From an uncultured Oceanospirillaceae bacterium (GTDB lineage Bacteria; Pseudomonadota; Gammaproteobacteria; Pseudomonadales; Balneatricaceae), in the NCBI GenBank assembly GCA_913057435.1, contig CAJXNY010000029.1, positions 1 to 64,000 of the forward strand: 64,000 bases of DNA. The letters run 5' to 3'. A model generated the notes under the pieces. It did not search any database. It was not told the origin of the DNA and saw only the letters and a program-made list of their open reading frames with translations. Shown piece after piece: positions 40,788 through 51,030 of this stretch. Position numbers and translations under genes: made by a program. Each line of letters starts with the position of its first letter. Within the stretch, counting starts at the first letter, position 1.

Positions 40788-42200
40788 ATGAAACTGTATG
40801 AACGATTAGCAGACACCCTGGGCGAGCGTATTGAACAGGGCTATTTTCAGACCGGTGACAAGCTCCCCTCAATCCGCACCCTGAGTCAGGAGCACGGTGT
40901 CAGCATCTCCACGGTGCAGGAAGCCTACCGCCTGCTGGAAGATCGCGGTCTGGCCGATGCCCGGCCCAAGTCCGGCTATTACGTCAGCCCACAAAACCGG
41001 ACCCCGGAGCTGCCCTCGGTTGGCAAAGTGATTCAGCAACCCCTGCAGGTATCCAAGTGGGCCCATGTATTACACATGTTCAACAGTACCAACTCCGAGC
41101 TGGTCACCTGGCTTAGCGTCGCCTTGCCGAACCTCGAGTCCAGCACCCTGAAACCATTGCAGAGCACCATGACAGATCTGTGCCGTCGGGTAGGCCTGCG
41201 CGGGCTGGCCTATGACCGCCTTAACGGTGCGGAAGAACTGCGCCACCAGCTGGCCCGTGTTTCCGTGGACTCCGGCTGCCAGCTGTCCCCGGACGAAATC
41301 ATTATTACCACCGGCTGCCAGGAGGCACTGTCGATTAGCCTGCGCACCATTGCCCAGCCAGGAGAAATCATTGTAATGGAATCACCGGGCTTTTTTGGCT
41401 CCCTGCAGGCGATCGAAGCCAGCGGTCTGAAAGCACTGGAGATCCCCTGCCACCCGGAAACCGGGATGAGTATGGAAGCGCTGGAGCTGGCGCTGGAGCA
41501 GTGGCCGGTCAAAGCGATTCTGACCACTCCCACCTTCAACAACCCGGTGGGCCACACCATGCCCGACAGCCATAAACAGCGGATGCTGGCGCTGGCCACC
41601 CAGTATGATATTCCGATTATTGAAGACGACATCTACGGTGATCTGTCCTACAGCTACCCTCGGCCCCGGACGATCAAATCATGGGATACCGAAGGCCGGG
41701 TGATTCTGTGTTCTTCTGCCTCCAAAACCATGGCACCAGGGTTACGGGTGGGCTGGGTGGCACCCGGGCGCTATCTGCAGAAAATCATGCACATGAAATA
41801 CATTACCAGCATGTCCAGTACCACCATGCCGCAGCTGGCGGTGGCGGAGTTTATCGCCCAGGGCGGCTATGAACGCCACCTGCGTAAAGTCCGCGCTCAG
41901 TACAAACAGAACCGCGACCGGATGCTGGAATGGGTCGCCCGTTATCTGCCGGAAGGCACCCGCGCCAGCAAACCACAGGGGGGCTTTGTGCTCTGGGTCG
42001 AGCTGGATGAGCGTATTGATGCTAACGAACTGAACGATCACTGCCAGGCACGAGGGGTCAGCATTGCCCCTGGCAACCTGTTCAGCGCCAGTGATAAATA
42101 CCGTAACTTTATCCGTATCAACTTCGCCATGACCACCGACGAGGGAGTCGAGAACGCCATGCGCATTGTCGGTGAAGAAGTCGATAAAATGCTGGCGTAA
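40788..42200 (+). CDS. MocR-type regulator (GntR HTH + aminotransferase domain)
   Basis: This 470-residue protein joins a GntR winged helix (1-70: LPSIRTLSQEHGVSISTVQEAYRLLEDRG) to a fold-I aminotransferase-like domain (about 90-465). The PLP lysine is in SSASKTMAPGLRVG. MocR proteins bind PLP or amine-PLP adducts to regulate genes, often the divergent one, here the DUF1127-phzF unit. The start at 40788 opens directly on the HTH; TAAGGA lies ten bases upstream. Confidence 0.9.
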   Translation: MKLYERLADTLGERIEQGYFQTGDKLPSIRTLSQEHGVSISTVQEAYRLLEDRGLADARPKSGYYVSPQNRTPELPSVGKVIQQPLQVSKWAHVLHMFNSTNSELVTWLSVALPNLESSTLKPLQSTMTDLCRRVGLRGLAYDRLNGAEELRHQLARVSVDSGCQLSPDEIIITTGCQEALSISLRTIAQPGEIIVMESPGFFGSLQAIEASGLKALEIPCHPETGMSMEALELALEQWPVKAILTTPTFNNPVGHTMPDSHKQRMLALATQYDIPIIEDDIYGDLSYSYPRPRTIKSWDTEGRVILCSSASKTMAPGLRVGWVAPGRYLQKIMHMKYITSMSSTTMPQLAVAEFIAQGGYERHLRKVRAQYKQNRDRMLEWVARYLPEGTRASKPQGGFVLWVELDERIDANELNDHCQARGVSIAPGNLFSASDKYRNFIRINFAMTTDEGVENAMRIVGEEVDKMLA

Positions 42201-42203
42201 AAA

Positions 42204-42231
42204 AACCGGCGACCGTTCCCGGTCGCCGGTT
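42204..42231 (+). terminator. Terminator after the MocR gene
   Basis: AACCGGCGACCG and CGGTCGCCGGTT form a perfect 12-bp stem around TTCC, followed by CTTTAT. An A-run precedes it, so it may also serve the convergent sulP gene. Confidence 0.9.
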
Positions 42232-42260
42232 CTTTATCCGCGAGTTACAACCCGCGGGCT

Positions 42261-43814
42261 TCAGGCCAGCCGGTCATCAGCCACTTTGTAGTTCGGGTCT
42301 TCCATCCGGTTCACTTCCACCAGATCACCGGCTTTATCCAGCAGATCACGACATTCCTGGCTCAGGTGGCGAATGTGCAGTTCTTTACCCGCTTTGAGGT
42401 AACGTTCAGCCAGACCATCAATTGCTTCCAGACCGGAGTGGTCCATCACGCGACAGTTAGCGAAGTCGATGATCACCACATCCGGGTCTTTAGACGGGCT
42501 AAAGTGATCGCGAAAATTCTGCACCGAGCTGAAAAACAGTGGCCCATTAGGCAGATAGATTTTGACACCTTCGTCTTCCATCTCTTCCACAACCATCTGC
42601 TTGGCGTGCTTCCAGGCAAACACCAGCGCGGAGATAATCACCCCCACCACCACGGCAATCGCCAGATCCTGCCATACGGTTACACCGGTCACGGCTACCA
42701 CCACCAGCAGGTCAGATTTTGGAACCTTACCCCACAAACGCAGGCTCGCCCATTCAAACGTGCCGATCACCACAATGAACATCACGCCGACCAGCGCCGC
42801 CACCGGAATAATCTCAATCAGGCTGGAACCAAACAGGATAAACGCCAGCAAGAACAGCGCAGCCGAGATGCCCGACGCACGGCCAAAACCACCGGAGTTG
42901 ATGTTGATCATGCTCTGACCGATCATCGCACAGCCACCCATGCCACCAAAGAAGCCGGTGGCCACGTTAGCAACACCCTGGCCCACACATTCTTTATTAC
43001 TGCGACCACGGGTCTCGGTAATTTCGTCGATCAGGGTCAGGGTCAGCAGGGATTCGATCAGGCCAATGGCGGCCAGAATCAGTGCATACGGCACAATGAT
43101 TTTCAGCGTTTCCAGGCTCAGATCAACCATCGGGATATGGAACTGCGGCAGGCCACCAGCAATCGTTGCCATCGGGTCACCGGTCATATCACGCAGTACG
43201 TCCTGCACCGTGCGGGCATCCAGATCCAGCCCGATCACCAGCAAGGTAACACTGAGGATCGCCACCAGCGTGGAAGGCACCGCCTTGGTCAGTTTGGGCA
43301 GGTAATGAATAATCGCCATGGTCAGCACGATCAGGCCCACCATCATGCCCATATCAGAGCCCTGCAACCACTGCAGATCACCGTTCTCATCGGAGAACTG
43401 GAACTGTTTGAACTGCGCCAGACCAATCACAATGGCCAGACCATTCACAAAACCCAGCATCACCGGATGCGGCACCATACGGATAAATTTACCCATACGG
43501 AACACCCCGGCGGCAATCTGGAAGACCCCCATCAGCACCACCGTGGCAAACAGATATTCCACCCCGTGCTGGGCCACCAGCGAGACCATCACCACCGCCA
43601 GAGCGCCAGTTGCACCGGAGATCATCCCCGGACGACCGCCAATGGCCGCTGTAATCAGGCCAACCATAAAGGCGGCATAAAGACCTACCAGCGGTTCAAC
43701 GCCAGCGACAAATGCAAACGCAACGGCTTCCGGTACCAGCGCCAGGGCGACAGTAAGACCAGACAGCAGATCCGCTTTCATGCTTTGAGTACGGGAAATA
43801 AGCAGCTGAAACAT
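42261..43814 (-). CDS. SulP-family anion transporter with STAS domain
   Basis: This 517-residue transporter has about 12-14 helices (residues 10-400) and a C-terminal STAS domain (about 405-510: [23 protein letters not shown]). SulP proteins carry sulfate, bicarbonate or dicarboxylates with sodium or protons; the substrate cannot be told from sequence. The ATG at 43814 has GAGGA in good position and starts at the usual MFQLLISR, so an in-frame start at 43910 within the leader is rejected. A structured leader precedes it. Confidence 0.9.
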   Translation of the reverse strand: MFQLLISRTQSMKADLLSGLTVALALVPEAVAFAFVAGVEPLVGLYAAFMVGLITAAIGGRPGMISGATGALAVVMVSLVAQHGVEYLFATVVLMGVFQIAAGVFRMGKFIRMVPHPVMLGFVNGLAIVIGLAQFKQFQFSDENGDLQWLQGSDMGMMVGLIVLTMAIIHYLPKLTKAVPSTLVAILSVTLLVIGLDLDARTVQDVLRDMTGDPMATIAGGLPQFHIPMVDLSLETLKIIVPYALILAAIGLIESLLTLTLIDEITETRGRSNKECVGQGVANVATGFFGGMGGCAMIGQSMININSGGFGRASGISAALFLLAFILFGSSLIEIIPVAALVGVMFIVVIGTFEWASLRLWGKVPKSDLLVVVAVTGVTVWQDLAIAVVVGVIISALVFAWKHAKQMVVEEMEDEGVKIYLPNGPLFFSSVQNFRDHFSPSKDPDVVIIDFANCRVMDHSGLEAIDGLAERYLKAGKELHIRHLSQECRDLLDKAGDLVEVNRMEDPNYKVADDRLA

Positions 43815-43872
43815 CAACTTCCTCAATGTGTCGATTCTCAACCCCGGCACTTGGCACCGCGGTCTCGACCTA

Positions 43873-43950
43873 AAAAATAAAGAACCTCTGAACAAACTCT
43901 GAGCGGCCATTTACAGACAGTATGAGTGTACAAAACTTGTTCAGAGGTTC
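43873..43950 (-). promoter_or_regulatory. Structured leader / attenuator of sulP
   Basis: On the minus strand GAACCTCTGAACAA (43937-43950) pairs exactly with TTGTTCAGAGGTTC (43882-43895) over 14 bases, and the stem is followed by TTTATTTTTTA. The 41-base loop contains a competing CTCAGAG-TTTGTT-CAGAG element. It lies 60-135 bases upstream of the start codon, consistent with a conditional terminator. Confidence 0.55.
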
Positions 43951-44146
43951 CCCAAAAAAGCGCGCAATTATAGCAGAGAAGCAAGCGGACAGTCTGTCGG
44001 GCTTTGTCGATCGTAGTGAGGAAATATCCGGTTTGAGGCCGTTTTCGCGTTATTTTGAGGTGAGTAGCGAGCGATTTAACAATAAGTAACACGAAGAGTA
44101 ACCAGGCCCGGGCTTTACGCAGCAGATCAATACTAAACCCCAGCGT
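43951..44146. other. Intergenic region between dinB and sulP
   Basis: No gene is seen. The part next to the sulP leader, 43960-44100, probably holds the sulP promoter. Confidence 0.5.
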
Positions 44147-45274
44147 TCAGAACAGGGCTAACTGTACCTGTGGCTGCACCGGTTGTTCAGACAAGCGGTA
44201 ACCCAGCCCCAGTAAACGCACCGGCTTACCACCCCGCCCCCAGGCCTCGGCCAGCAGCTGGCGGAAGTGTTCAAGCCCTCCCTGCGTCAGTGCCTTCTCG
44301 GCGGTGGTCTGGCTGAAATCGCCAAACTTGACCTTCACCACCACCCCGGCGATTGCCCGGCGATCTTTCAGGCCCTGATAGCGGGCCTGCAACTCCTGCA
44401 TCAGTAAAGGTAGCTGCGCTTCACAGCGGCTCAGGTCTGGCAGATCCTGAGCATAGGTGTGTTCAACACTGACCGATTTGCGGGTGCGGGAGGTTTTCAC
44501 CGACCGCTCATCCAGCCCCCGGCACACATCGTAAAGTCGGCTGCCAAAGCGACCAAACTGCTCAATCAGCTGCGCCAGGGTAAATCGACGCAGATCATCA
44601 CAGCTTTCGACGCCCAGCTTATGCAACCGGGCGGCCGTTTTTTCACCGACGCCGGGGATCTTTTTCACCGCCAGCTGGCGGACAAAGCTGTCCACCTGGC
44701 CGGGCTGAACCACAAACAGGCCATCAGGCTTATTCCAGTCACTGGCGACTTTGGCGATAAACTTGTTAGAGGCGACCCCCGCCGAAATGGTAATGCCAGT
44801 CTGGGCGACCACCTTTGCCCGAATTTCCTCGGCAATCAGGGTCGCGCTGCCGCTGCAATGCTCAGAGCCGGTAACATCCAGGTAGGCTTCGTCCAGGGAG
44901 AGAGGTTCGATCAGGTCAGTGTATTCACGGTAGATCGCCATAATCTGTTTGGATACCTGGCGATATTTTTCCATATTGCCTGACACTACAACCAGATCAG
45001 GGCACAACCGTAACGCCCGCGCTGTCGACATGGCCGAGCGCACCCCAAATTCCCGTGCGGCGTAATTACAGGTGGCGATGACACCACGACGGTCAGCACT
45101 GCCACCCACCGCCAGCGGTACATTCCTGAGTTGAGGGTTATCGCGCATCTCAACCGCAGCAAAGAAACAGTCGCAATCACAATGCACGATTTTACGAGAC
45201 ACCTGCGTCACCGTTTCCAGTGCTGCGACACTGACTTCACCTGAAGCCTGTGCCGAGTTCATTTTCTGAGCCAT
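44147..45274 (-). CDS. dinB: DNA polymerase IV
   Basis: This 375-residue Y-family translesion polymerase has catalytic acidic residues in HCDCDCFFAAVE and SLDEAYLD, helix-hairpin-helix KKIPGVGEKTA, a little-finger domain, and the C-terminal clamp-binding peptide QLALF. The N terminus is longer than in E. coli (about 20 extra residues). A TTG at 45298 would start within the promoter, so the ATG at 45274 is preferred. A LexA box lies directly upstream. Confidence 0.93.
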   Translation of the reverse strand: MAQKMNSAQASGEVSVAALETVTQVSRKIVHCDCDCFFAAVEMRDNPQLRNVPLAVGGSADRRGVIATCNYAAREFGVRSAMSTARALRLCPDLVVVSGNMEKYRQVSKQIMAIYREYTDLIEPLSLDEAYLDVTGSEHCSGSATLIAEEIRAKVVAQTGITISAGVASNKFIAKVASDWNKPDGLFVVQPGQVDSFVRQLAVKKIPGVGEKTAARLHKLGVESCDDLRRFTLAQLIEQFGRFGSRLYDVCRGLDERSVKTSRTRKSVSVEHTYAQDLPDLSRCEAQLPLLMQELQARYQGLKDRRAIAGVVVKVKFGDFSQTTAEKALTQGGLEHFRQLLAEAWGRGGKPVRLLGLGYRLSEQPVQPQVQLALF

Positions 45275-45302
45275 ACCAACCACCAGCGCCACGTTCAACT
45301 AG

Positions 45303-45318
45303 CTGTTCATTTATACAG
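45303..45318 (-). promoter_or_regulatory. LexA (SOS) box of dinB
   Basis: CTGTATAAATGAACAG has the CTGT-N8-ACAG core (flanked by TA on one side). Its TATAAA could be the -10 box, so bound LexA would block the polymerase. It lies 29 bases before the chosen start codon. Confidence 0.85.
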
Positions 45319-45362
45319 TAGTTGTAATTATTGGCGATTTAACGACCAGGCACAAGCTCTGT

Positions 45363-48300
45363 TCAGTCGAGTACTGCCTCTGGAAGCAGCAGCTCAGCAA
45401 TATCGCGGGGGTTTTCCAGCAGGTGCTCAAAATCACTGGCCGGTATCGGTCGGCTGAACAGATAGCCCTGCATCATGCAGCAGCGGGCGTCACGCAGCAT
45501 ATGGTACTGCGCAGCGGTTTCTACCCCTTCAGCGATAATTGATAGCCCCATACTGTGGGCCATCGCAATCACCGAGCGCACCAGGGTTTCATCTTCTTTA
45601 TCTTCCAGCAGCTCACGAACAAAACTGCGGTCAATTTTCAGGGTATTAAACGGATATTTACGCAGGTAGCTGATCGACGAGTAGCCGGTACCAAAGTCAT
45701 CAATCGACAACGAGATACCGGCAGCGGCCAGATCATGGATCTGACGATCGATGGTCGGCCAGTTCTGCATCAACAGGCCTTCGGTGACTTCCAGTTCAAT
45801 GGCACTGCCAGGTACATTGTAGTAATCCAGCCGGGACAACAGAAACGACGCCAGCTCACCACGCTGAAACTGACGGGGAGACACATTGATCGCACAACGA
45901 AACTCTGGTTTAACCAGGTTACGCCATTCCCGGTACTGGCTCAGCACCTGATCAATGACCCATTCACCCAGTTCATCGATCAGTCCCAGATCTTCGGCCA
46001 GTGGAATAAACTGATCCGGCGGCACATGGCCCAGCTCCGGTGAATACCAGCGCATCAGCGCTTCAGCCCCAACCATCTCACCCGTGCTGAATGAGATCAC
46101 CGGCTGATACACCACCGTCATCTGCTGACGTACCAGCGCCTGCTGCAGCTGACTTTCCAGCTTCAGCCGGAGCCGGGCCTGTTCATTCATCTGTGGAGTA
46201 AAGAAGTAATAGCCGTTACGGCCCTGATCTTTAGCGCTATACATTGCCGCATCGGCATGGCTAAGCAGGGTTTCCGGATCGTCTCCATCCTGTGGATACA
46301 CCGCGACACCCACCGACGCCGTCACCGTCAGCTGATGTTCACCCACCAGCACCGGTACGTTGAAAGCTCGCAATACTTTCTCGGCGACTTTTTCGATCGA
46401 GATAAGATCCTGCTGATCATCCAGCAACACGACAAATTCATCACCGCCGAAGCGGGCGACTGTATCACCCGCCGTTACCACCTGCTTCAGCCGTTCTGCG
46501 GCGCGCACCAGTAACTTGTCACCACTGCTGTGGCCAAAGGTGTCATTGATACGTTTGAACTGATCAAGATCGACAAACATCACCGCCGCAAAACTATTAT
46601 TCTGCCGGGCAACATTGATAGCACAGCTCAGCCGGTCCATCGCCAGCACCCGGTTAGGCAGGTGGGTAACCGGGTCATAACTGGCCTGCCAGGCCAGCTG
46701 GGCCTCCTGGTCTTTCAGGCGGGTGATATCTTCATTGATCGAAACAAAATGAGTCACCTCGCCATCTGGAGAACGAATCGGTGCCAAACTTGCCAGTTCC
46801 CAGAACATTGAACCATCTTTGCGCCGGTTCAACAGTTCACCGCGCCATGGCTGACCCGAGGTGATCGTTTGCCACATCCCCTCGTACACCGCTGGCGGGG
46901 TTTTGCCGGAACGCAAAACACGCGGCGTTTCACCCACCAGGTCTCTGAGCTTATACCCACTGGTGGTTTCAAACGCCGGATTAACGTACTCAATTTTACC
47001 CGCCACATCGGTAATCAGAATGGACGATGGGCTCTGCTCAACGATGATCGATAACTGCGTCAGGCGCAGTTCAGTGGCGATTTTATCGGTTACATCGGTC
47101 AGGAAACCGATAAAGCCCTGAGTGTTACCCTCTTCATCCAGCATATAGTTGAGGGTGACATCCAGCTCACGAAAGGTGCCATCAGGACGCTTACCCACTC
47201 GATGGTATTGCGTCACACGGGGTGATTTATCCAGCAGGCCGTTAAACAGCGTGCAGGTCTGTTGCCACTGATCATCGGGCAGCACAACGGCCAAAGAGCG
47301 CCCTTGCAGTTCACCTTGCTGGTAACCGTAGATTTTTTCTGCCACATGGTTGATGTAGACAAAATTAAGATCACGATCCAGGTAGGTAATGCCGTAAGGG
47401 CAGGCAGAGATAAGCCGTCGCTGCATCTGTTCAGATTCAAAGGCCTGACGCTGACTGTGGGTCAGTTCAGTAATATCCTGACTGACCCCGAAAATCTTAC
47501 TGACCCGACCATCGGCCATAACCGGCTCACAGCCGGAACGAATCCAGCGCACTTCACCATCGGGTAACAAGATGCGGTGATGGAAGTTATAGGGCTTACC
47601 ACTGGTCTCGCCCGCTGCTATCTGTGCCTGCACCCGAACACGATCATCCGGATGTATACGCTGTAGCGTCAGACTACGGGGAACTTCACAATTGAATTCA
47701 TCCAGGTGATAGATCGTGCTCATCTGTTCTGAGATCACCACACTCTGGTGGGTAGCATCCACCACCCAGCTGCCCATATTGGCGAGTCGCTCAGCCGCAT
47801 GCAGCCCCAGCTGGCTGACTTCGAGCTGTTTCTCCGCCTGTTGCCGTTGCAAATCACTCTCCACCCGGCTGGCGACAAACTGCAGCATGGAGATCAGCGT
47901 ACTGGACATCTCCATCGGCTGGCACGACATCAGGGCGATCACTCCCATCGGCCGGCCATCACTGTCACACAACGGGAAGCCAAGATAACTTTCAATCTGC
48001 TGTTCACGTAAAAACTGATCCGCCGGAAAGCGCTGGCTGACGGTGCTGGCATAATGGATTGGCCGCCGACTGCTTAAAACTCGCTCACAGGGAGTGCCAA
48101 CCAGTGAATAACAGATATCTCGCTTATAGCTGCCCTGAATATAACCAGACAGCCCCTGCAACATCGGTTCAGCGCTACTGTCCACCTCCGCAATCAGTGC
48201 CCCATCCAGGTTCAGCGTGGTGCACAGAGTACGGGTCAGGCGGTCAAAAAACGCCCGACCACGGGCACTGGAAGCGGTTGCAATGACCTGTCCCAGCGCC

Positions 48301-48689
48301 TGTTCCATACGATGCTGTTCGGTATTGTCGGTAAAAATAAGCCAGCAGATATCGGCCAGGTCAGGGCTGTTAAAACGGTTGAGGTGAACACTGCAATGAC
48401 GGATCTGGCCCTGGCCATCAGTCAGCGTCAGGGTCTGACGTACCTCAGTGGGCGTCGGGGCCTGGGGCGTCAGCAACCGCTGTAATGCCTGATCATCAAT
48501 CTGACAGCGAGACTCCCAGTCTGCCAGTGCACAGGGTGAACTCAGGCCAAGGTCGGTCAAGGTCAGCCAGCCCTGGCTGACGGCCAACACCTGGCGCTGC
48601 TGACACACAACAATCGGCGTGCTGGCCTGGGCCAGTAGCGCAGCCATCGCCTGCAACTGGGTATTCTCTGAGAAAGTCTCCGGGGTCAC
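45363..48689 (-). CDS. Multi-sensor GGDEF/EAL cyclic-di-GMP protein
   Basis: This 1108-residue protein is cytoplasmic, with no membrane helix. A PAS-like start (about 1-150), a GAF domain (about 160-300), three PAS/PAC repeats (about 315-680, NPAFETTSGY in the last), a GGDEF domain with intact RFGGDEFVVLL and an EAL domain with GAEALMRW and IDDFGTGYSS follow. Both catalytic sites look complete, so it may make or degrade c-di-GMP depending on signals. The start is GTG at 48689 with GGGAG eight bases upstream; a GTG at 48698 touches that site. Confidence 0.92.
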   Translation of the reverse strand: MTPETFSENTQLQAMAALLAQASTPIVVCQQRQVLAVSQGWLTLTDLGLSSPCALADWESRCQIDDQALQRLLTPQAPTPTEVRQTLTLTDGQGQIRHCSVHLNRFNSPDLADICWLIFTDNTEQHRMEQALGQVIATASSARGRAFFDRLTRTLCTTLNLDGALIAEVDSSAEPMLQGLSGYIQGSYKRDICYSLVGTPCERVLSSRRPIHYASTVSQRFPADQFLREQQIESYLGFPLCDSDGRPMGVIALMSCQPMEMSSTLISMLQFVASRVESDLQRQQAEKQLEVSQLGLHAAERLANMGSWVVDATHQSVVISEQMSTIYHLDEFNCEVPRSLTLQRIHPDDRVRVQAQIAAGETSGKPYNFHHRILLPDGEVRWIRSGCEPVMADGRVSKIFGVSQDITELTHSQRQAFESEQMQRRLISACPYGITYLDRDLNFVYINHVAEKIYGYQQGELQGRSLAVVLPDDQWQQTCTLFNGLLDKSPRVTQYHRVGKRPDGTFRELDVTLNYMLDEEGNTQGFIGFLTDVTDKIATELRLTQLSIIVEQSPSSILITDVAGKIEYVNPAFETTSGYKLRDLVGETPRVLRSGKTPPAVYEGMWQTITSGQPWRGELLNRRKDGSMFWELASLAPIRSPDGEVTHFVSINEDITRLKDQEAQLAWQASYDPVTHLPNRVLAMDRLSCAINVARQNNSFAAVMFVDLDQFKRINDTFGHSSGDKLLVRAAERLKQVVTAGDTVARFGGDEFVVLLDDQQDLISIEKVAEKVLRAFNVPVLVGEHQLTVTASVGVAVYPQDGDDPETLLSHADAAMYSAKDQGRNGYYFFTPQMNEQARLRLKLESQLQQALVRQQMTVVYQPVISFSTGEMVGAEALMRWYSPELGHVPPDQFIPLAEDLGLIDELGEWVIDQVLSQYREWRNLVKPEFRCAINVSPRQFQRGELASFLLSRLDYYNVPGSAIELEVTEGLLMQNWPTIDRQIHDLAAAGISLSIDDFGTGYSSISYLRKYPFNTLKIDRSFVRELLEDKEDETLVRSVIAMAHSMGLSIIAEGVETAAQYHMLRDARCCMMQGYLFSRPIPASDFEHLLENPRDIAELLLPEAVLD

Positions 48690-48823
48690 GGCTATCACTC
48701 CCTAATCTGCCATCAAGTGCTAATACTACAAGACGTCGTCTATAGCCGTCACCGGCTTATTCTTCTACTACACGACCTTCAACGCCCCGACAGGCCTGCG
48801 CTCGCAATTTTATGGGCTCAGGC

Positions 48824-49132
48824 TCAGTTCTCACGACTTGAAATCACGATTTCATGCATTTCCAGCTGGCCCTTCTGGCTGAAGGCCTCTTTTGCCATCG
48901 GGTTGGCATGCGACAGCCGAAAATCATCACTGCCCACCCAGCCATCAAACGCCGCTTTATCCTGCCAGTGAGTCTGCACGACCCAGGGAGCACCCTCTTT
49001 GGCTGGTTTTAACACAGCCATCGAGACAAACCCCGGTTGTTTATCAATCTGTCCGGCCCGGTGGGCAAAACGCTGTTCAAACTCTTCTGCATAACTATCG
49101 ACCAGATAAATCCGGTTAGACACGACCCACAT
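48824..49132 (-). CDS. ABM-domain (IsdG-like) monooxygenase family protein
   Basis: This 102-residue ferredoxin-like protein shows the dimeric ABM fold (IYLVDSYAEEFEQRFAHRAG and WVVQTHWQDKAAFDGWVGSDDF). Such proteins act as small oxygenases, heme-degrading enzymes or quinone-related proteins; IsdG-type catalytic residues cannot be confirmed. The ATG at 49132 follows AGGAGAAGG. It is divergent from olsF. Confidence 0.8.
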   Translation of the reverse strand: MWVVSNRIYLVDSYAEEFEQRFAHRAGQIDKQPGFVSMAVLKPAKEGAPWVVQTHWQDKAAFDGWVGSDDFRLSHANPMAKEAFSQKGQLEMHEIVISSREN

Positions 49133-49299
49133 CGACCTTCTCCTCTTTGTCACCAGACCGTCACTACGCCGTCAGTAACCGGTCATAAAACACTCATACA
49201 TTGAGTGCCTATCCAACGTTTAAATAGAACACAGCTGTATTTGAAATCAAATAGTTAGTTAGAGCAACCACGCTTTTAGCTACATGGGGAACTCAGGCG

Positions 49300-51030
49300 A
49301 TGAACGAGATCAGCGTAGAACAGGTGCTGACCCATAAATATCCAGCTTTTTCCAGCAAGCCTGCACCGCTGCGCAACTCCACGCTCTTCCTGTTACGACG
49401 GCTGATCCGTGAGCAGGAGATCAACCGCTTCCTGGATACCCACAGCCACCGCAGCGGCTTTGAATTTGTTGATCAGGTGCTGGACTATTTTGACTTCAGC
49501 TACAGCATGAGCAATCGCGACCGGATGAATATTCCCTCCACCGGCCGGGTGCTGATTGTCGCCAATCACCCGCTGGGGGCACTGGACGGGCTGGCGCTGC
49601 TTAAACTGATTGGTGACATCCGCCGTGATGTCAAAATCATCGCCAACGATATGCTGATGCACTTTGAGCCCCTGAGCGGGCTGATTCTGCCGGTCGATAA
49701 TATGGGCAAGCGCACCCGTAAACGGGATATTTCCCGCATTGTGGACAGCCTGCAAAATGAAGAAGCGGTGATTGTATTTCCGGCTGGCGAAGTGTCCCGT
49801 GCCAGCCTCACCGGCATCAAGGATGGTAAGTGGAACAGCGGCTTTATCCATTTTGCCCGCAAAGCTAACGCGCCGGTTTTGCCCGTTTTTATGGGTGGCA
49901 AAAACAGCTCTCTGTTTTATGGCGTCTCCTGCCTGAACCGCAACCTGGCCACCCTGCTGCTGGCACGGGAGATGTTTAACCAGCAAGCCACCATTCTGCC
50001 GGTACGGGTGGGTGAACCCATTCCGTTCAGCCAGCTCGACAGCCTGCCGGTGTCCAATCAGGAAAAAGCCAGACTACTGAAGAAACACCTGTACCGAATC
50101 GCCCGTAATGGCCGTCCACTGTTTATCACCGAACGCACCATCACCCACCCACAGGATCGTCAGGCGCTGAAACAGGAGCTACGCGATTCCCAGCTGCTGG
50201 GGGAAACCAGCGATGGCAAAAAGATCTACCTGTTTGACTACCAGCCCGACTCGGCGGTGATGCAGGAAGTGGGACGACTGCGCGAAATGTCATTCCGCTG
50301 CGTTGGCGAAGGCACCGGTAAGAAGCATGATCTGGACAGCTACGACCCGTATTACCGCCATCTGATTCTGTGGGATGATGAACAACTGGAAATTGCCGGG
50401 GCCTATCGAATTGGCGAAGCTGCCAGGCTTTATGGCGACCCGGACAGCCCGCTCTACAGCAGCACCCTGTTCCGTTACAACCCATCGATGACACGCTACC
50501 TGGAACAGGGCATTGAACTGGGGCGCAGCTTTGTTCAGCCCCGCTACTGGGGTAAACGCAGCCTGGATTACCTCTGGTTCGGCATTGGTGCCTACCTGCG
50601 TCAGCACCCGGAAATCCGCTATATGTTCGGTCCGGTCAGCCTGTCCAACACCTACCCAGGGCGGGCCAAGGATTTACTGGTATGGTTCTACCGCCACTAT
50701 TTTTCTGACGCCGAACAGCTGGCCCGCGCGTTCTCGCCCTACACCCTGGATACCGACAGCGAACAGAACATCGAAGCACTGTTCTGTGGTGCGGATTACC
50801 GGGACAACTTCCGTATTCTCAAAGAACAGCTGGAGTTTCTCGGTGTCAGCGTCCCCACGCTCTATAAACAGTACAGCGAAGTCTGCGAACCTGGCGGGGT
50901 GCGCTTTGTTGATTTCGGCGTTGATGCCAGCTTCAACTACTGTGTTGATGGCCTGGTGCTGGTCGATATGAACTTCCTGAAAGAAAAGAAGCGCAAACGC
51001 TATATGACAGAACCGCGCGCCAACCGTTAA
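49300..51030 (+). CDS. olsF: Bifunctional ornithine-lipid synthase OlsF
   Basis: This 576-residue protein unites two acyltransferases. Residues 1-270 are PlsC-like, with NHPLGALDG (a His-x5-Asp variant typical of this branch) and FPAGEVSR, for O-acylation. Residues 300-560 are OlsB/GNAT-like (AGAYRIGEAARLY, SLDYLWFGIGAYLR, FGPVSLSNTYP), for N-acylation of ornithine. OlsF of Serratia has the same order and makes ornithine lipids, membrane lipids useful under phosphate limitation. The domain order and length support the call. Other amino acids such as glutamine may also be used. Confidence 0.85.
   Translation: MNEISVEQVLTHKYPAFSSKPAPLRNSTLFLLRRLIREQEINRFLDTHSHRSGFEFVDQVLDYFDFSYSMSNRDRMNIPSTGRVLIVANHPLGALDGLALLKLIGDIRRDVKIIANDMLMHFEPLSGLILPVDNMGKRTRKRDISRIVDSLQNEEAVIVFPAGEVSRASLTGIKDGKWNSGFIHFARKANAPVLPVFMGGKNSSLFYGVSCLNRNLATLLLAREMFNQQATILPVRVGEPIPFSQLDSLPVSNQEKARLLKKHLYRIARNGRPLFITERTITHPQDRQALKQELRDSQLLGETSDGKKIYLFDYQPDSAVMQEVGRLREMSFRCVGEGTGKKHDLDSYDPYYRHLILWDDEQLEIAGAYRIGEAARLYGDPDSPLYSSTLFRYNPSMTRYLEQGIELGRSFVQPRYWGKRSLDYLWFGIGAYLRQHPEIRYMFGPVSLSNTYPGRAKDLLVWFYRHYFSDAEQLARAFSPYTLDTDSEQNIEALFCGADYRDNFRILKEQLEFLGVSVPTLYKQYSEVCEPGGVRFVDFGVDASFNYCVDGLVLVDMNFLKEKKRKRYMTEPRANR

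Noticed and set aside
42366-43880. Long open frame (504 codons) antisense to sulP
   Set aside because: It is rich in His, Gln and Arg, with no domain, and it mirrors a clear membrane transporter with a STAS domain and a good ribosome site. It is a shadow of biased codon use.
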